Positions 26,310 to 39,416 of a stretch of DNA of 64,000 bases are shown piece after piece. Below the pieces are notes generated by a model that saw only the letters and a program-made list of their open reading frames with translations, did no database searches and had not been told where the DNA came from. The stretch covers positions 70,240,591 through 70,304,590 of the forward strand of contig OX457026.1 in NCBI GenBank assembly GCA_949752745.1, read 5' to 3'. Made by a program: the position numbers and the translations under genes. This DNA is from Protula sp. h YS-2021. Its lineage: Eukaryota; Annelida; Polychaeta; Sabellida; Serpulidae. The stretch's first letter is position 1, and the number at the start of each line of letters is the position of its first letter.

Positions 26310-28240
26310 TTCAGTTGCTGGTTTTCCTATTCTGCTTCTACTACTGCCTTTTCTTAATCTGAATTTTAAGAATGTGTGCAAATTTTGCAAGGTCTTCTTG
26401 CTCCAGGTGTTGAGGAAAAACGGATACATTATCGGAGTAACTGTCATTCATAAATCATGCAATGTTGCTTTTTCTGTAGGGCATTTCAAGGCACCCTGTT
26501 GAATGACATTACAAAAGTGCAGCATATCTCATTCCTGCAGAAGAATCAAACAGGAAAAAATAGCACTCATTATTTATTATCATGCCGGTCCTGAAACACA
26601 CTCGTTCCATGCTGGTTCACACTATGCAAGTTTCGTTAATCAGGTACGGCACGAGATATTTTCCAACAAAAACATTTTGTAAACAGGTACAAAATGTATC
26701 CAGAGGTTTTTCAAATATTTTTACCACTTTTTTGAACTGCTACGTTTGAAGAAAAAGACCCTTTTAACAAAGCGCAGACATCACATATATTTGACGCGGA
26801 TTGCAAAATAAAAAAAAAAACAGTTTCATGAAATTGACGTTTTATTTCGTAAAACGAGCTTATACGAGTAAAACCTTACTTGGATTGGGTTTCCCTTCTT
26901 ATTTATTGAATTCACGCACGATAGAAATATTTTTTCATTGAAGTTCGATACTGTTGGTCAGTTTGATTAGCCCATCGGAAGGAACAGGAAGTAGGCCAAT
27001 ACGACATTCTCGTTCTGTCACACACAAACACACCCTAGCTGAGAGTTGGGGAGGGAAGAATCCCCTCAAAAGTGGAGAACACTAATTACGCTTTTACTCG
27101 TAAAAGCTCGTTTTACCAAACAAAAGTCAGTTTTTACTTTGCAAAAGCTCCAAATTTGTTCAAATTCGTTTATCTCTACTTTTAGTTGTACTAAAGACCG
27201 AAGCAGGGGGCCTGCCATTCTGAAGTGCATAAGAAACAATTTCTTTGCCAATTACAATATACTCTTAGAAGCATCCATCAATATTAGGTCTCGCTTCCTT
27301 TAATCGAAGGAAAAATTGGACACGGGAGAGCAAGCCCTGTGAACAGAGTACAAGATATCGCAAAATGATCATCGTTGGACCGCAAGAACTAACATTTACC
27401 AAGGCAGTCCGAGGTTCAGTATCAGCGTCTCGGTAATGGTAGACTAAGTAAATCGGTCCACCATTACCATGAGATAAACCACCATGACCAAGACCGATTC
27501 AGAAGGGTTAACACTGCCATGGGCGCACAAATCAAGATAACCAAGGTTACCAAGGCTTTTTTTGTTGAAACCTGCCTATTTCACCCCCTCCCACCACCCA
27601 CTGGATGGAAGCCCTAGCTAAGATAGGTAGTAACGAAGATTCTGAGAGGAAAAATTAAATACTAGATATTTTTATTATTAGATGATTGCAAGGGCGATTA
27701 TGTTCCAAGATCCCGCGATATAGATGAACCCTCACTGAACCAAGAATGACTCAGCTGAATAGCTAGCTAGCTCTCGATATAATACTAAAATACTATCAAG
27801 TCTAATAATTAAGCGGAGCTTTGAAACTCGACTTTAACCCATGTAAGTGGCCAAACTTAAGGATGGGGGAGAAAAGCTAAACCCTGTCACAGCACTTAGA
27901 GACCAAGAGGTCTACTGGCAGGATGGTGTTGACTAAGCTCGCTTCACACCTTCACTCCCAAAAACACAAAAATGTCAGTCGGGACGAAAAACAGTCCTGA
28001 TGCGATAACAAAAGATATCGAATAAGATACGTAAATCTGAGACTAAAATTTGGATTGTCTTGGTGTTGTAGTTTCTTGTGTTGAATGATGTCTTGAGACA
28101 TTCCCGTCTCAGGAGCTACGAACGGGCTTACAGAATAAAGGCCCGTAAATTCGTTCTGCGAGAAATTGCTAAGACAGGACTTAAGACAGGACGAATTTTC
28201 TCAAATGATGGACTTAAACTTCGCAATCGTTAAGCAATCT
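26310..28240. other. No gene seen
   Basis: No supportable gene. Around 27400-27550 there is a short duplicated motif family (CGGTAATGGT / CCATTACCATG) of unknown origin. Confidence 0.4.
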
Positions 28241-28241
28241 C

Positions 28242-28691
28242 TCATCTTCTGCTACTTACCCTGTTTCCAGAGCTTGGAGAACAGTACACTCGAATGTACC
28301 TATCACCTTGGGTCGCGATGTGCATCTTACCCATGAAGCCTGCCCTCTGTGTCAAAAAGACTATCGTCCATTCACCACATTCCTTCTTTATTTCTCTGAC
28401 CAGTGCGTGGATCTCGCTTCTTCGTTTGTCCACCAAGATAAACCTTACCGTAGCATTGTCGTCTCCAAACATCTTTGCGTCTTACAAATGCTTTAGCACT
28501 AGTGAGAGATCCCACTGAACTACGTTTTGTTGGTTAGGATGTCTGAACAGTCGGGATAATGCTTGGTCCTGTACCTGATCCGTAGTGTCTAGTAACTTTG
28601 AGCCTACAGCCAACAGCAGCCCTGTAGCCTCGATCGACCCTGCCTTTAAATATTCTTCGGTGAATAGATAGTCCGCAAAATCTACCACCAC
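28242..28691 (-). pseudogene. Frameshifted relic of a DIRS/Ngaro-type tyrosine recombinase
   Basis: Two minus-strand frames carry successive parts of a retrotransposon-type tyrosine recombinase. The first (28691-28482) ends with VVQWDLSLVLKHL, the segment that precedes the catalytic domain. The second (28480-28310) contains VDKRRSEIHALV, the box-A region around the first catalytic Arg, then TIVFLTQRAGFMGKM. In intact members of these elements the two are one continuous frame; here they are separated by a stop and frame change, so the copy is dead. The remaining catalytic motifs and the terminal repeats were not found. Confidence 0.65.
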
Positions 28692-28909
28692 TACCGGAGA
28701 GACCTAACTCAGACTTACCTCACCAAGCCGCAGACTTATTACACTGAGAGTAGATTGCTTGTGACTGTGCACATTTTATCCTTAGAAGGGTGGGGTGAAG
28801 CTCAAAAGATCTAGGGTTCAGTAGGCACAAGGATCGTTGGAACTGTGAATAGTGTCTCTGGAATAGAATCTTTGATCTTTCGGCACAAAAACCGTTATGT
28901 AATATGAAT

Positions 28910-29225
28910 TTCGATGATCTTGACCCTGTCCATCAAGGTCAAACCCCGAAAACCGCAGTTGATCGTTACCACAAAAACTGTTAGAGATAAAGCTATTCTG
29001 AGTTTATTTTCAACTCCTCAGGGTAAAAAGACGATAAATTATCTATTCTTTATAAACTTTGAATGTGACCCTCAATGTCAAGATCACAGGACGCGTGACC
29101 TTTGTATCTCGAAAGCAGTTAACAAGATATACAGTGTTGAGCAAGTGGTAACTTCTTGAACTGGGATGTGACCTTTAGTGTCAAGTTATAAGTCACGTGA
29201 CATATGTATCTCAAAAACCATATGC
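28910..29225. repeat. Two degenerate copies of a GTGACCT...GTCAAG repeat
   Basis: Sequences around 29055-29130 and 29165-29215 align as imperfect copies (TGTGACC-(C/T)-TNA(A/G)TGTCAAG ... GTGAC ... TGTATCTC). Dispersed repeats rich in TGACC/GGTCA are common in molluscan genomes, which is a weak taxonomic hint only. Confidence 0.4.
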
Positions 29226-29347
29226 GGTGCAGTGTAGGATATTTTTAAAAGATATGCAATATGATGAGTACAGAAGAATTATCACTTTGTAACTTCAAAC
29301 GACTCCTGCTGTCTCTTTCTGGACTCGAGCCTCGTCTTGGATAAAAG

Positions 29348-29348
<1 letters not shown>

Positions 29349-29431
<83 letters not shown>
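29349..29431. repeat. (CT)n microsatellite
   Basis: 83 bases of CT dinucleotide. Confidence 0.97.
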
Positions 29432-29435
<4 letters not shown>

Positions 29436-31399
29436 CACTGGCCTTGGTTGATGGTTCTTTCCAAGTTTTTTGGAATCTGCGTTTGCTATACACTGGTTAC
29501 AAACCATTTTATGCCGTCATCGATCTGTATTACCCACTTCACTGACTATTTCTGCTTTGGAGTATGATTGTTGTGAATTTTTTACCTCTCTTGGATCGAT
29601 GACACTGGTAGTTGTAAGCTTACTGCACTAACGCACTGACACATTAAAATACGTCATTCTGGGCATAATTCCGTAATGAAAAACCCCCCAATGAATATTG
29701 CGACTTTGGAACAGCAATGGATAGCCGTCGAACCCCACGCAGAATCAGCATTGGATTTTGGTTGTTTATGGCAGCTGAAACATTGTCCACCTGCCGGCGT
29801 TGGATAGATGTCGATTATCCGAAAGGCTGCAAATGGAAGTCGAAACAATAGTAGGAGTGCCTGCTGCAGTTTTTTTCTCCTCACATGTCTCTTCTCTTCC
29901 TTGGTTCTTCCCACCACACTGTCGCTTCTACCACTGCTATTTGCATTGGTTTAGCCGGCCACAGAACAATGCTTCTATCTGTTGAACTCCCGTCCTCCCC
30001 CTACACAGACACAGGTTTTTTCTATTGTCCGTGAGGCTTCTAACTTTCCTGTGGCTTCACTCTCCTGATTGATAGTTGTTCATGAATTTTTTATCGGCAG
30101 CTGCTTCTTTCTGTTCTGTGTTTTGAGACTTCTGCCTTCCTTTTCTGCCGCCGATTTTATGAGCAGGTTGAACCTGACTCGAACACTGAACCATCTTCAG
30201 ATTCTGATTCTACACTTCACAAACAAACTGGAATGTATTTATTTGAAATACATAAAAGAATGCCTATCGGCACTGCGTTCAGTCGAGAACGTACTGACAG
30301 AACAGCGATATTTTCTTTTTACATTTTGAGCAAATCATCTAATTTGGCCACATTTGACAAACTGAATAATACACAGCGTTCGAAAACTGAAATTCGAATC
30401 CTCGTATCTCTAACCCTTTCCGACTTACGCCACTTTGATTTTTGTGCAAATTATGAACAAATTATCTAATATGTCTAACCGAACACTGTATAAATTTTAG
30501 AGGACCACCTAGAAAACAAGTAGAGGGTTATTTATGTATTTTTTTCTAACAGCAATTAGGCTCTAACATTGGGTATTGCAATTAACATTGAACGTGTTAA
30601 AATGTATGACTGGGCGTTTAAACCAATCAACATAAATAAGTATTGCTGTTGGAAAATGAAAGTCAATTACATATCCCTGACTGGTAGAAATAGAGAAGTA
30701 TTTTGGCAATTTTGCCAATAAAAATTGCAATAATGGATATCATACAGATATAATTATTGACCTTAAAAACAAAAGAAATATAAGTAAAACAATATGGCTA
30801 ATGAGTTAGAGAATCGATTTAATGCTATGCTGTATGAGGAATATAATTCTGAAAAGGAAATTGTAGTTAACACTTGACAAGTCTTCGACCTGGTCAAGAC
30901 TTGTATGAATTTGTGCGGGCAGCCGCTGGTACTTTTTTCTTGACAGTAAAAATTCATTTTCTTGTCTCAGCTTCTTCTCTGACACTAAAGGCCCTAGGAC
31001 CACAAAAGTTTGTACTTTATCTGAGGGTGTGCATCCGGCCTTTTTTGTCTACGAATTCGTTTTCATACTTAAAACGCCATGCGAAGACAGCTGATTTTAG
31101 AATAAATACAGCGCATTTAAAAAACAAAGTAACATATGAACAAAACTGCACAGCTTATGGGCGTTACGCGAGCTCTGCCTGTATAGAGTGCTAGTTCATT
31201 CAATCAATAAAGCCGTTGAGCCAACATAACCAAGCAGATGAACCTTATAAGCCGCGTACGTACTGCGCCGCAAGCTCTCTATTTAGTTGTATTACAGACT
31301 ATGCGGCTTGTAAAAAACTTCATGTTGTTCAAGAAATAATAAGCCGTTCAAAGAAATATTTTTTAAATTTTACTGTTTGTCAAGTGTTAAAGATTTCGA

Positions 31400-31790
31400 T
31401 TGCGAAATTTGGTTCTAGTTTAATTCGAAAAGAACGATATGAACAAATGATAAGTCGGATTCAAGAGGGAAAATCTGCTGTGAAAAAGGCATCTAGTCAA
31501 TACAATATGCTTCGGAAATGTGATGTTCTTAAATGTGGGGATGTCCAAAAAAACTCACTGAACCAGACGACACTCCAAAGTATTTCGCACCGATCGAGGA
31601 TATGTTCGACATGATTAAAAGAGCACATACAACTACGGGACATGGTGGACGCAACAAAATGATGAAAGGACTTTGCAAATGGAATGTGCAAACGGAGAAC
31701 AGTGCGAATTTTCAAATCATTGTGCATTAAATGCCAGCGAGAAGGAAAACGACCATAAACACAAGACGTAGTGGTTCATTAAAGAGATAT
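31400..31790 (+). pseudogene. Relic of a KRBA2-like / Ty3-type integrase zinc-binding region
   Basis: A plus-strand frame reads RKERYEQMISRIQEGKSA then DVLKCGDVQK; after a frame change at an A-run near 31550 it continues DMFDMIKRAHTTTGHGGRNK, and after a second change near 31695 as LCIKCQREGKRP. The H-x4-H (HTTTGH) and C-x2-C (CIKC) pairs are the HHCC zinc-binding module in front of retroelement integrases, and the flanks match the host-annotated KRBA2-like group. Two frameshifts and no catalytic core show it is dead. The upstream frame from 31216 may be part of the same copy. Confidence 0.65.
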
Positions 31791-32330
31791 ATTTTGTATC
31801 ATATATGCTTTTATCTATTGATGACATATTTATGTGAACTCAGGATCAAAAACTATGTAATTCATTAAAGAAACATTGTTAGCACTTTCTATGTTAATAA
31901 CTAGTGCTAAGATACCTATATTTTTGAAAACAAGCAAATTCACAATTCAGGGAAATAGTGAAATAATTACCAATCAAACCAGGGAGAGTGCTTTCTCCCT
32001 GATTTAAACCAGGGCAAAAGTAAAATATTTCCCATACCCTTTTACCCTGGATCAAATATATGTACATAAAGACCAAGCCACTTATAATCTAAGCATTTTA
32101 ATCTCTAGATATGAAGGCATGAAAAACACTCCTAACCTCATAGTATGAAATTATTCAGAAAAAGACCTATAAAAATTTGAAAAGACTATGACAAAAAGTA
32201 TTGGAACCTTGCCTTTTGAAAAGCGATATGTAATAAAATGTCGAGAATAAAAATTTCTGCGATTCCGCCACATTTTGGAAGATAGTCGAGAAAAAAAAGA
32301 GTCTTAGAGCAGGGAGTATGGGTGGAATAT

Positions 32331-32414
32331 TGGTGACTTGTCATCTTTTCTTGGTGACTTGTCATCTTTTCTTGGTGATTTGTCATCTTTTCTTGGTGAC
32401 TTGTCATCTTTTCT
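32331..32414. repeat. 21-bp tandem repeat, four copies
   Basis: Four near-identical copies of TTGGTGACTTGTCATCTTTTC; one has a T for C change. On the minus strand it reads as repeated EKMTSHQ, but the frame has no other coding character. Confidence 0.95.
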
Positions 32415-33069
32415 GCTATATGTGACACTTTGCTGTACAGAGACTAAATTAGTGAAATATGACAACATATGAAGCTTTACTGCACTGAAATATGACGGGA
32501 GACCATAATAACAAATACCAGGGCATAGTGTTTAGGGAGGTCTCGCTGCATCTGCATTCGGAACAAGCTCGTTATACACGTCAATTTGCAGAAAGAATAA
32601 TAAATAACTATTTCATTTGTTTCATTAGTGAGGGCCACCTGATCATCACGTTTATCTCAATAGCACATATTAGGAGAAAACTTTGACTTGTGTTTATGCC
32701 GCGACAGTTACAACTGTCTGCTTTTAGTTTTGACAGGAACACCATTTTGTTTTTCTATATCTTTTAACAAAGCCATATTTGGCTCAAAGATCTTCCCTCT
32801 ATTTCATTTTAAAACAGACGTTTAAAAAATTAAAAGCACTTCTTAAAAAAAAAAATTGTAATAATTTTCGGCAAGATTATTTTCATCTATAGAAATATTT
32901 GGTTCCCACTTAACCAACCGTTGGTTGTTGTGTTTTAAGCAGCTAATGTAACATTAAAATATGTAGCTTTAGATTTGAAGTACCTGTTTGTACTATTTAA
33001 TGAACGTTGGTTTCACTGTGAGTTTTGTATTTTATTAAGATAGAAGACAGTATCCGTTATGATGTGTTA

Positions 33070-33735
33070 TTTTGAGAGGTGGACAGAACGTACCCAGGTT
33101 AAAATAAATCTGCAACAGAACGTACTCTAGTCAAAACATGCACAGGACAGAATGTACCCAGATCAACACATATCTGGGACAGAACTTACTCAGGTCAAAA
33201 CATAGTCGAAACAGAGCGTACCCAATTCAATACATACCTGTGACAAAACTTACCCAGGTCAAAACGTACTCAAGACAGAATGTACCACATCAAAACATAC
33301 TCAGAAGAGAATGTACTCTAGTCAAAACATAACCGGGACAGAGCAGACCCACGTCAAAACATACCTGGGCAGAACGTCCTCTGGTCAAAACGTACTCAGA
33401 ACAGAATGTACACAGGTCAAAACATACGCGGAATAAAACGTATTCAGATCAAAACATAACCGGGACAGAGCGTACCCAGGTCAAAATATACCCGGGGCAG
33501 AACGTACTCTGGTCAAAACGTACTCTGGTCAAAACGTACTCATGACAGAATGTACCCAGGTCAAAACATAACCGGGACAGAACGTACCTAGGTCAGAACA
33601 TACCCGAAATGAAACGTATTCAGGTCAAAACATAACCGGGACAGAGCGTACCCAGGTCAAAACATACCTGGGGCAGAACGTACTCTGGTCAAAACGTACT
33701 CAGGACAGAACGTACCCGGAACAGAACGAACTCTT
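33070..33735. repeat. Degenerate minisatellite of about 32-bp units
   Basis: About 20 copies of a unit of the type GGGACAGAGCGTACCCAGGT + CAAAACATA(A/C)CC. Lengths vary by one or two bases, so no frame is kept and it is unlikely to be coding. Confidence 0.9.
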
Positions 33736-33999
33736 TTGAAAATCGTTTAACTCTTACAACATCGAGGGAGTCTTGGATTAATCGGGCATTTTACTGCAAT
33801 TTGTCCTCCAAAATAAGCATCTCTGAAATGCTCTCCAATTTAAAAAAATATTGAATCAGCAACGTAAATTCCAACCTTATTCTCCGAAATATACTAGAAA
33901 ACCCCCAAAAGGAAGAAAAATCCTTCAAAGGATGTACAAAAAAGATCACTGAATCCACATCTTTAAAGATTTACAAACCCTCGGTAAACTAATCCGGTG

Positions 34000-34948
34000 T
34001 GACAGGACGAATGGCCTCCCCGTAGGAAAGCCCCCTGGGGGCAATTCGTCCTAGAATATTTGCCCCCCTCCCCTAAGGATATTTAGTCCCCCTTTATTTT
34101 TCTTGTTGATAAATTAAAAACAATAGTTTTATTTGCTTTTATTTTCGGTTTCTACAAGTTTCTACAAATTATAAATGTCAAGCTCAGTGAAAAACACAGA
34201 TACATTTTATGAAATGTCTATATAGCACAAACATAAGTGAAATGATCATTTATGTTTGATATGTACATGCTGTTAGCGGATTTTGGTAGCTTTACAAGAT
34301 GCTTTAGAGGACCACATTCCGCTTCTTATTTTTCACGTTATGCAGTAATCCATTGCTCGCTAAATTTTCGTCGATTTCTTGTGTTTCTATTAATAATTAA
34401 TTGAATTATAAATCGTATATTTTCGCATGTTATATAGGCAGAGATCCGATTTTGGATTTTAAATCTCGGCAATCAAAACGCCTTTAGAACTCACACAAGG
34501 ATTAAATTTGAATTTCTGAATTACATACGAGATTAAAGTAATTGCAACTATACAGTGATCTTAAATTAATACAACAGTTGACTGATGTGATGTCAGCAAA
34601 GAGTGTATGATTACCAATGTAATCTTAGCGGGATCGTGGCAGGTTCATGTGAGTAGATTAGTATAATAACCGATTAATTACTCCCATTTTATACAGCTTG
34701 CAGAGGTGGAGCATTGTTCTCCGGCATCAAAGCGGTGATTGATCACAATTATTAATTATAAATTAATAATAATAACTGAAAGAAAATTTATAAGGAGGAC
34801 CAAATATCCTAGGATGAATGGACTAAATATCCTAAGGGGATCCCAAATATCCTAGGGCGAATGCTCCCCCCTCCCCCGGCGGAACATATATCCCAGGATA
34901 TTTTGCCCGGGAGGAAGGGGCATTCCTCCTAGGACACCGGTAATCCCA
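34000..34948. mobile_element. MITE-like element with inverted ends rich in CCTAGGATATTTGGTCC motifs
   Basis: The left 100 bases (about 34000-34100) and the reverse complement of the right 150 bases (34790-34948) share CCGGTGT...AGGA, ATTCG(T/C)CCTAG(A/G)ATATTT and CTTAGGATATTTAGTCC. The right arm repeats the ATATCCTA(G/A)G motif four times. Between the arms lies AT-rich sequence without coding capacity. Confidence 0.6.
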
Positions 34949-34949
34949 G

Positions 34950-36390
34950 GCAAAGTGGGAGCTTTTAAATTAGCTGCGAGAAGTTACCCTCTAGAACTAC
35001 AGTCTGTGATACCGTTCATATTTTATTTTGCAAATGCGTATGTGTGTGGACGTGGCAGAAAGAAGGCAGATTAAATAAATTTATAAAGGTGTAATGAGTG
35101 TTGGAGCAGGTTTGTTTTCTTTGATAAACACAGATGAAATAGTTTTTTTTTCTCGTTTCTTAGGGAGAGCTTCCAGAAAGGTGATTTTGTTGTCAGACTG
35201 ATAAAGTCTTTTTTGCGATACAAATGTTCAAACGTATTTGCTTATTACTTTTTATCATTTCATTACAAAATATACAACCAGTATCTAACTAATTTTTTTC
35301 CAGTTGGATGAAAACTTTGACGTGCTTGTTGTTATTTTAAAGATTTATAAATAGAAAGGCTTGCTTCCATTCTGTAACAACCGTTATTTGCATTCTGACC
35401 ACGTGCTCCCTGACGTGGAATGCCGGTCATCTGCCTCCTGTCATCAGTCATCATAGTCGACTGCCCTCTCCCCCCTCCTCTAATGCAGTAGGACGGGCAT
35501 CTGCCCCCCCCCCCCACCCCACCTTTCATTAGCTTGAAAGGAAACGACTGGTTTATTCATTTTCGTTGATCTTCACTGATTTGTGTGCAAATAACAGTGT
35601 AAGACACTTGCAGGAAACGATTGCTTTATTCGTTATCCCTCATGAGAAAGGGTGCAAAGGGCTATTGATCTCGACTGATTGCGAAACTAATCAGATTTGA
35701 ATTATGTTCAATTAGTTTCAATCCGTTTTAACCATTTATTACTACTTAACTGGATTCGTGTTCAAGTGCAACCAGTTGCAATCCACGTGGTTGCTTTCTG
35801 TAGTGCATTGCAATTACAACAAAGTATAAAGTGGGCGGTGGCGAGGTCAGATGACTACCATACCGCATTAGGTGGGGATGGGCTACCGAGCGGGTTGTAA
35901 AGGGGTGGGGGAGCACATGACCGGGAGGGGGGGGGGCTGATGACCTGGCTATGTCCGGTCACAAATACGTTTTGAACCAGGTACGCTCTGTCTTTAAATT
36001 TTTATGTTGCTTTTTTCGATTATACCCATCCCACCATAACTCAATACTGCTTCTATGAAGTTGAGTAATTCTTTATATATCATCGTTCAGGTCAATCTGC
36101 AGGGCATAATATGCCATAACAGCCAGCACGATTCTACAAGAAAGACAGTAATAACAATAGGAAGCCGCACAGGAAATGAGCCCAATACCTGTCAGTAAGA
36201 GGCATTTATACTTTATCTTTCTCTATAAAGTAGAAAATACCAATGTCTGATGTTCTTATCACCGTGGCGACGCTTCTTTACAAGGTAACAAGCCGATTGT
36301 TCTCATTATGTTTGGCTCGTTTCTTTTTCAAAAGTAGTTCCACAGGTATGGAAGGGATTTTCCCAATACGGCTACGGCGTCGCGTCTTTC
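34950..36390. other. No gene seen
   Basis: AT-rich DNA with a C-run at 35507-35517 and a G-run near 35926-35936. No supportable gene. Confidence 0.45.
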
Positions 36391-36398
36391 AAACTGGT

Positions 36399-36438
36399 CC
36401 CTGGCTATTATATATATATATATATATAATAGCCAGGG
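36399..36438. repeat. Perfect 40-bp palindrome around (AT)n
   Basis: CCCTGGCTATTA, then 16 bases of TA repeat, then TAATAGCCAGGG. The whole is self-complementary and could form a cruciform. It is followed by a second AT tract and GT repeat (36449-36510). Confidence 0.95.
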
Positions 36439-36554
36439 ATAAAAATATAATATATATATATATATATATTATATATGTGTGTGTTGTGTGTGAGTGTGTT
36501 TGTGTGTGTGTAAGACGAAGTCTTGCTTTGAGTTATATGCTTTAGTAATAGGGT

Positions 36555-36664
36555 GTTAGGCCCGATCTGCCGATCCCCGATCTGCAGATGGGCCTCCCGC
36601 TTGGCTATCCGTAAACGGGACAGGTCCATCTGCAGATGGGACTGATCAGCAGATCGGGCCTAAC
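36555..36664. mobile_element. 110-bp mini inverted-repeat element
   Basis: It begins GTTAGGCCCGATCTGC and ends with the exact reverse complement. Internal CATCTGCAGATG hexamers are also inverted. It is too short to code; it is either a tiny MITE or a structured repeat. Confidence 0.7.
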
Positions 36665-36669
36665 AAGGT

Positions 36670-37931
<1,262 letters not shown>

Positions 37932-38203
37932 CTTTGGTGTCAAATATAACAGCTGGGACATCTAAGTTGTTGGGTTGAATGAGTTTGTCTCGTGAAAAAA
38001 GCAATAACATTACAAGTGCTTAGGAGAATTGCCTTCAGAAATTCTCCAGGTACAATATGCAGGACGTTAATCAAACGAAAAAAGATATCATGCACTTAAA
38101 ATGTCGCTTTGTGTAAGACCTTTAAAAAAATAAATAAAAGTCTTAAAAATTTTAAAAGATTGTAGAGCTATCTTTTCGTCTCTTGCTGATATTGTTCATC
38201 TTT

Positions 38204-38218
38204 CTTCTGCTGTTTTAG
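38204..38218 (+). promoter_or_regulatory. Splice acceptor of a 5' UTR intron
   Basis: The tract tttcttctgctgttttag ends in AG at 38217-38218, 91 bases before the start codon of the KCNE-like protein. It implies at least one non-coding upstream exon, which was not located. Confidence 0.6.
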
Positions 38219-38309
38219 GTAAGATTTTAAGAAGATTAAAAAAGGAATTCCTCGCTACGAAGTGAGAAGCGGTAAAAGACTGAAGCGTGAATAGAGACCA
38301 ATTTTCAAC

Positions 38310-39416
38310 ATGAGTAACTTTAGTTTGGAGTTTGATCTCAACAGCCACAGACGCCTTCAAGGCAGAGAGTTCAAGGTCATCGTGGAACAAGTGGAGAACG
38401 ACTCCTATATCGCGTCGATTTTACATAACGGTAGCACTGTGGTAAAGGACGATGTTGGTGCCCTCTATTACGTCATAGCTGTTATCTTTATCTATGGCTG
38501 TTCCATCTTAATGATGATTGCTTCTTACATACGCAAGAACAAAGCAGATCGAAAACTGAATAAATATTTAAAAGAAATGGCGCACGTGCGAAAAAGAGAG
38601 GTGTTATACGCCACAGCGAGAACAGCCAATAAGTTAGAACAGTTCAAAGCAAATCATATTCAGGTTGATTATTCCACTAGATCAAAGGCGAGTGGTTTAC
38701 AAAAACCCGCCTCTGTGCCATCGCTGGATCCGTATTTTAATAGATCCACTCAAAGCAAGAGCCGTTTTGGAATCACCTCAGACTATGTGAATGCAGGGAA
38801 AGCTGTGCGGCAAAAGCCCAGCACTGATAGCAGCGCTACGTATCCGCAACGCTCGGCGTCCGTGCGCTCGAGTAGGTCTGCCGCGTGCCTGGATGGTCTA
38901 ACAGCCAAGCGCCAAGCTTTCAGGTTAAGGCATTCAAGCCTGGATAAATGGATAAGTGAATCCTGTGATACTGAAGATGAAAGATATTTGTCCGAAACGG
39001 ACGTGAAGTTCTCGATATCGCCGATTAATTCGGAGCCCGAATCCCCACCGAGTCCGTCACCATTCTACGATATTCACAGCTCTGATCCATACAGGCAGAG
39101 GCAGGATGCACCGATCAGTGACGCAGCCCAGAAAGGTGCTGGAGAAAAGTTTCCGTCAGCGGGAGAATCATCGGGACAAGCGTATAAAGAAGTAAAAACT
39201 GACTATGGTCACACAAGTCGAGGCAGAAAATATAAATACGCTCTGCTACAGGAAGAAACCAATCAATGCGAATCACCTGACGGTACATGCGCACTTGACA
39301 CCATTTGCCCAGGGGACATTATTTACTCGCAGCAGAGAAACGACTCACCACGTATGAAATATGAGCGATTGTTGCGGCAAAACCTGACAAAGGATCTTGT
39401 AATATCAGCCGTGTGA
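38310..39416 (+). CDS. KCNE-like single-pass membrane protein with long cytoplasmic tail (putative K+ channel beta subunit)
   Basis: Uninterrupted 368-residue frame. The ATG is fixed by an in-frame TAG 18 bases upstream. The first 50 residues have no signal peptide and carry three N-glycosylation sequons (N3-F-S, N30-D-S, N40-G-S), fitting an extracellular N-terminus. A hydrophobic segment, residues about 51-74 (ALYYVIAVIFIYGCSILMMI...), is followed at once by S-Y-I-R-K-N-K. Vertebrate KCNE1 has the same arrangement: A-L-Y at the membrane entry and S-Y-I-R-S-K-K at the exit, then a short amphipathic stretch ending Y-x-x-A-R (here Y-A-T-A-R). Coding in one exon behind a 5' UTR intron is also usual for KCNE genes. 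KCNE proteins are 100-180 residues; here about 200 extra Ser/Pro-rich cytoplasmic residues follow, ending I-S-A-V, a class I PDZ-ligand-like C-terminus. Partner channel unknown; the family call is by motif only. Confidence 0.65.
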   Translation: MSNFSLEFDLNSHRRLQGREFKVIVEQVENDSYIASILHNGSTVVKDDVGALYYVIAVIFIYGCSILMMIASYIRKNKADRKLNKYLKEMAHVRKREVLYATARTANKLEQFKANHIQVDYSTRSKASGLQKPASVPSLDPYFNRSTQSKSRFGITSDYVNAGKAVRQKPSTDSSATYPQRSASVRSSRSAACLDGLTAKRQAFRLRHSSLDKWISESCDTEDERYLSETDVKFSISPINSEPESPPSPSPFYDIHSSDPYRQRQDAPISDAAQKGAGEKFPSAGESSGQAYKEVKTDYGHTSRGRKYKYALLQEETNQCESPDGTCALDTICPGDIIYSQQRNDSPRMKYERLLRQNLTKDLVISAV

